This document shows, in pieces, positions 3,724 through 6,019 of a stretch of DNA of 6,019 nt. Numbering within the stretch: position 1 is the stretch's first letter; every line of letters begins with the position of its first letter. A program made the position numbers and the translations under genes. The stretch spans positions 1 to 6,019 of the forward strand of contig JAISXE010000088.1 in assembly GCA_031270615.1 (NCBI GenBank). The letters run 5' to 3'. The notes beneath the pieces are model-generated. The model worked only from the letters and a program-made list of their open reading frames with translations, searched no databases and was not told where the DNA came from. Origin of the DNA: Spirochaetia bacterium (GTDB taxonomy: Bacteria; Spirochaetota; Spirochaetia; DTKZ01).

Positions 3724-5664
3724 ATGATTCCTTATAAAATCCACTGTCTGACCTATAAAACCCTGGACAAGCTGGTAAAACAGGTACTATCCCAATACTC
3801 GGACCCCGAAGTCGAATTCACGATTCTGGAAGGCGCCCTGCTGGAATTCCACGAAGCGGATATTATGAACAAACTGCACATCGCGGAAGAAAAGGGATGC
3901 GAGGTCATCATTGCCGGCGGGTCCAATGCCAATATCGCCCAGGAACACTGCAATATCCCGGTGGTCGAATACCGGCTTACCGCCTACGATTATCTTGCCG
4001 CGATTGACAAGGCCTCCGTCTATGGCGGGAAGGTGGCCTTCTGTTCCTACCGCCGCTCGGTCGATCCCGCGCTGCTGTCGTGGCTGGACAAGGAGCGGAT
4101 TGCCTACACCAACATCATCTACGACACGGAAGACGATTTGCGGGAGCAAATGCTGGCCCACAGGGGCGAAGTGATAATCGGCACCGCCTTCCCGATAAAC
4201 ATGGCGATGCAGCTCGGCTTCAACCATGTCCTGATATATCCCGGCGAGGAGTCGGTGCTGGTCGCGTTCCGGGACGCCAAGATGATTGCCATGCAAATCC
4301 GGCGGCAAAACGAGTACAACCAGTTTGCCCAGGCGGTGATCCACAACAGCCCAAACGGGCTGGTTCTGGTCAATTCCGAGGGCCTCGTCATCGAAACAAA
4401 CAAGGCCGCCCGGCAGTTCTTCCACGGAGGGGGCGACAAGGCCGAAAACGGCAAGGGACAGCGGGCGGAAGACCTGTTTATAGACGGCAGCTACCGCGAT
4501 TTCAGGGACCAAAACCTGAGCGAGCTGACCGAGGTGCGGAAAATCCACGGCGAGCCGATATTCCACAAATGGCTGCAATTGACCGGGAGATCGCAAAATA
4601 TCATCGGATCCGTCTGTTTTCTCTCAAACGTGTCGGAGATCATACAGAAACAATACGATTACCGGAAGAAACAGCAGGAAGAAAACAGGGGCCGGGGCTT
4701 TGTGGCAAAAATGCGCTTCAAGGATATTCTGGGTTCTTCGGAGTACCTGCAAAGGGTAAAGGCGGAGGCCCGGCTGATTGCCAAGGCGGACAGCAATGTC
4801 ATAATCCTGGGCGAAACCGGAGTAGGCAAGGAAATCTTCGCCCAAAGCATCCACAACGAAAGCTCCCGCAAAAACGAGCCGTTTATCGCGATAAACTGCG
4901 CGGCCCTGCCGGAGCCGTTGCTGGAATCGGAACTGTTTGGCTATGAGGAGGGGGCTTTTACCGGCAGCAAGAAGGGGGGCAAAAAGGGCCTGTTTGAATT
5001 CGCCAACCGGGGAACCATGTTCCTTGATGAAATCGGGGAGCTTTCCATGCCCCTCCAGAGCCGCCTGCTGCGGGTGCTGCAGGAACACGAAATACGGCAT
5101 GTGGGAGGGGACCGAATAATTCCCGTGGACGTGCGGGTCATCTCCGCGACCAACAAGGACCTGTCAAACCTGCAAAACACCCAATTCAGGGCCGATTTGT
5201 ACTACCGGCTCAACGTCCTGGAGCTTTACCTGCCGCCATTGCGGGACCGGGACGCCGATTCCATTGAGCTGTTCGAGTTCTTTTTGCAGCAGCGGGGCAG
5301 CCTGTATCCGTTTTTCAAAACCCTGCCTGAGGCGGTAAAGAGGGTCATCAAGGAGTACACATGGTACGGCAATATCCGGGAGCTGCAAAACGTGAGCGAG
5401 CGGTTTTTGCTTTACCTGGGCGAAAACACGGAGTCCAACCCCAAATACCTTGCCAGGAGTATTATCCGCGCCATTGGCGAGGAGCGCCTTTTTAACGCGA
5501 TCCTCCAAAAACACCATTACATCAGCGGGGAGTCCGACGAATGGCTCATCGTGATGCTCCAGGAAATAATGGGCTACAACAAGACCCAGGTGAGCGAAAA
5601 ACTGGGCATAAGCAGAACCACCCTCTGGCGGAAAATCAACCAAAGGGTGGCAGCCGGGGGCTAG
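3724..5664 (+). CDS. Sigma-54-dependent activator: PrpR_N sensor, PAS, AAA+, Fis-type HTH
   Basis: A 646-residue cytoplasmic bacterial enhancer-binding protein. Domains: PrpR_N-type sensor (about 13-190; note ILEGALLEFHEADIM and IPVVEYRLTAYDYLAAI), PAS domain (about 200-310; AVIHNSPNGLVLVNSEG), a charged linker rich in K, Q, E and R (about 305-330), AAA+ ATPase (about 335-565) and a C-terminal Fis-type helix-turn-helix (620-639, KTQVSEKLGISRTTLWRKI). In the ATPase, Walker A is GETGVGKE (363-370), the sigma-54 contact loop is GAFTGS (410-415, usually GAFTGA), Walker B is LDE (434-436), and the arginine-finger region includes R489 and R495 in FRADLYYR. In this family PrpR_N binds a pathway metabolite (2-methylcitrate for PrpR itself) and relieves inhibition of the ATPase. 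The ATG has GGAGGGG 7 nt upstream. There is no receiver domain, so the signal is a ligand and not phosphorylation. Its position divergent from the sigma-54 promoter of the transporter operon makes that operon the likely target. Not called PrpR, because no methylcitrate gene is present. Confidence 0.95.
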   Translation: MIPYKIHCLTYKTLDKLVKQVLSQYSDPEVEFTILEGALLEFHEADIMNKLHIAEEKGCEVIIAGGSNANIAQEHCNIPVVEYRLTAYDYLAAIDKASVYGGKVAFCSYRRSVDPALLSWLDKERIAYTNIIYDTEDDLREQMLAHRGEVIIGTAFPINMAMQLGFNHVLIYPGEESVLVAFRDAKMIAMQIRRQNEYNQFAQAVIHNSPNGLVLVNSEGLVIETNKAARQFFHGGGDKAENGKGQRAEDLFIDGSYRDFRDQNLSELTEVRKIHGEPIFHKWLQLTGRSQNIIGSVCFLSNVSEIIQKQYDYRKKQQEENRGRGFVAKMRFKDILGSSEYLQRVKAEARLIAKADSNVIILGETGVGKEIFAQSIHNESSRKNEPFIAINCAALPEPLLESELFGYEEGAFTGSKKGGKKGLFEFANRGTMFLDEIGELSMPLQSRLLRVLQEHEIRHVGGDRIIPVDVRVISATNKDLSNLQNTQFRADLYYRLNVLELYLPPLRDRDADSIELFEFFLQQRGSLYPFFKTLPEAVKRVIKEYTWYGNIRELQNVSERFLLYLGENTESNPKYLARSIIRAIGEERLFNAILQKHHYISGESDEWLIVMLQEIMGYNKTQVSEKLGISRTTLWRKINQRVAAGG

Positions 5665-5695
5665 CAAGCTGATTGGACTGAAGAAAGAGAAATTT

Positions 5696-5774
5696 ACCAC
5701 GGACACTGCGGACAACACGGACAAGAAACAAGGAATTTCTATCGGGAGTCTGTATTTCCGCTGTGGCCTGTGGC
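5696..5774 (+). repeat. Dispersed hairpin element, copy 2 (after the activator stop)
   Basis: A diverged copy of the element at 2019-2099, starting ACCACGGAC 31 nt after the activator stop and sharing the loop core AGGAATTTCTATCG (5731-5744) exactly. Its arms are less perfect (GCGGAC and CACGGAC on the left; GTCTGT, CCGCTGTGG and CCTGTGG on the right). It has the same orientation relative to its upstream gene as copy 1. It may serve as a 3' end or transcript-stability structure, though no T tract follows, so it is not a typical intrinsic terminator. Confidence 0.7.
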
Positions 5775-5854
5775 TTTCTTGCTTTTCGGCAGCCGTCCAG
5801 CCGGGGAAGAGAACCACTGACCCCACTGGCGAAGGCGGACGGGGGAGGATAAAA

Positions 5855-5885
5855 TTAGGAATTAGGGATGAGGAGCGAGGGGTTT
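5855..5885. repeat. Heptad repeat tract, right end
   Basis: Four tandem heptads TTAGGAA, TTAGGGA, TGAGGAG and CGAGGGG (5855-5882). Positions 5868-5885 repeat exactly the 18 bp at 1-18 (ATGAGGAGCGAGGGGTTT) in the same orientation. Confidence 0.8.
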
Positions 5886-5942
5886 TTCATCTTTCCCAAT
5901 CACTGTCAACAAGTTAAGGCATAGGTCAGCCCGTGGGGCGCC

Positions 5943-5964
5943 AGGGATTGCAGCGGAAATCCCG
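5943..5964 (+). repeat. 22-bp repeat unit, copy 3
   Basis: Core ATTGCAGCGGAAATCCCG preceded by AGGG, in the same orientation as the copies near the left end. It is followed by a short palindrome, AGCCCC (5967-5972) with GGGGCT (5976-5981). Confidence 0.8.
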
Positions 5965-5982
5965 CAAGCCCCGCAGGGGCTG

Positions 5983-6004
5983 AGGAATTGCAGCGGAAAG
6001 CCCG
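5983..6004 (+). repeat. 22-bp repeat unit, copy 4
   Basis: Core ATTGCAGCGGAAAGCCCG preceded by AGGA. The array may continue beyond the right end of the window. Confidence 0.8.
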
Positions 6005-6019
6005 GTTTTTGGCGCGGAA

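Larger units (their letters stand above)
5665..6019. other. Gene-free right flank
   Basis: No credible coding region, RNA gene or clear intrinsic terminator is seen in these 355 bp. They contain the second hairpin element, the right heptad tract and two 22-bp units. The stretches 5775-5850 and 5886-5942 show nothing recognisable. Confidence 0.7.

Noticed and set aside
3717..3732. TGGCACCATGATTCCT as a second sigma-54 promoter
   Set aside because: The -24 half is perfect but the essential GC of the -12 half is missing (TTCC), and the site overlaps the activator's start codon, so its transcript would lack the beginning of the gene.
3787..4596. Minus-strand open frame (269 codons) inside the activator gene
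   Set aside because: Complement of a clearly coding region with PrpR_N and PAS features; no supporting ribosome site or family resemblance.

Overview
The window carries one coherent metabolic module and its regulator, set between dispersed repeat DNA. Three genes on the minus strand read from the middle toward the left end in the order MatC-type dicarboxylate transporter (2122-3369), aconitase-superfamily large subunit resembling LeuC (677-1939) and small subunit resembling LeuD (180-662). Divergent on the plus strand is a sigma-54-dependent activator with a PrpR-type sensor domain (3724-5664). The organism is not certain. Moderately high G+C, strong AAGGAGG-type ribosome sites, and abundant short dispersed repeats (AGGAATTAGG-type heptads, ACCACGGAC-type hairpins, AGCGGAAAGCCCG units) would fit a termite-gut-type treponeme (Spirochaetota). 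A clostridial host cannot be excluded from this sequence alone.

Layout: 1-160 is repeat DNA (heptads, two copies of a 22-bp unit, two hairpins). 180-1939 holds the two dehydratase genes, only 14 bp apart, with the second ribosome site lying between the stop of the first and the start of the second. 1940-2121 is an intra-operon gap occupied mostly by an ~81-bp hairpin element. 2122-3369 is the transporter. 3370-3723 is the divergent control region. 3724-5664 is the activator. 5665-6019 has no gene: it holds a second copy of the hairpin element and then a second set of heptads and 22-bp units.

How it fits together: the control region contains a near-consensus -24/-12 promoter (3437-3452) pointing at the transporter operon, a perfect 11-bp inverted repeat (3598-3639) about 190 bp upstream of the expected transcription start, where sigma-54 activators usually bind, and a good sigma-70 promoter (3671-3700) for the activator itself. 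The simplest reading is an inducible uptake-and-conversion system: the activator senses a small organic acid or a derivative through its PrpR_N domain, turns on the operon, the transporter imports a di- or tricarboxylate, and the LeuCD-like enzyme hydrates, dehydrates or isomerises it. No other leucine-pathway gene is present, and the substrate loop of the small subunit matches neither remembered reference type (isopropylmalate or homoaconitate), so a leucine-biosynthesis label would be unsafe. Candidate substrates by family knowledge are maleate, citraconate/citramalate, 2,3-dimethylmalate or a related acid; the sequence does not decide between them.
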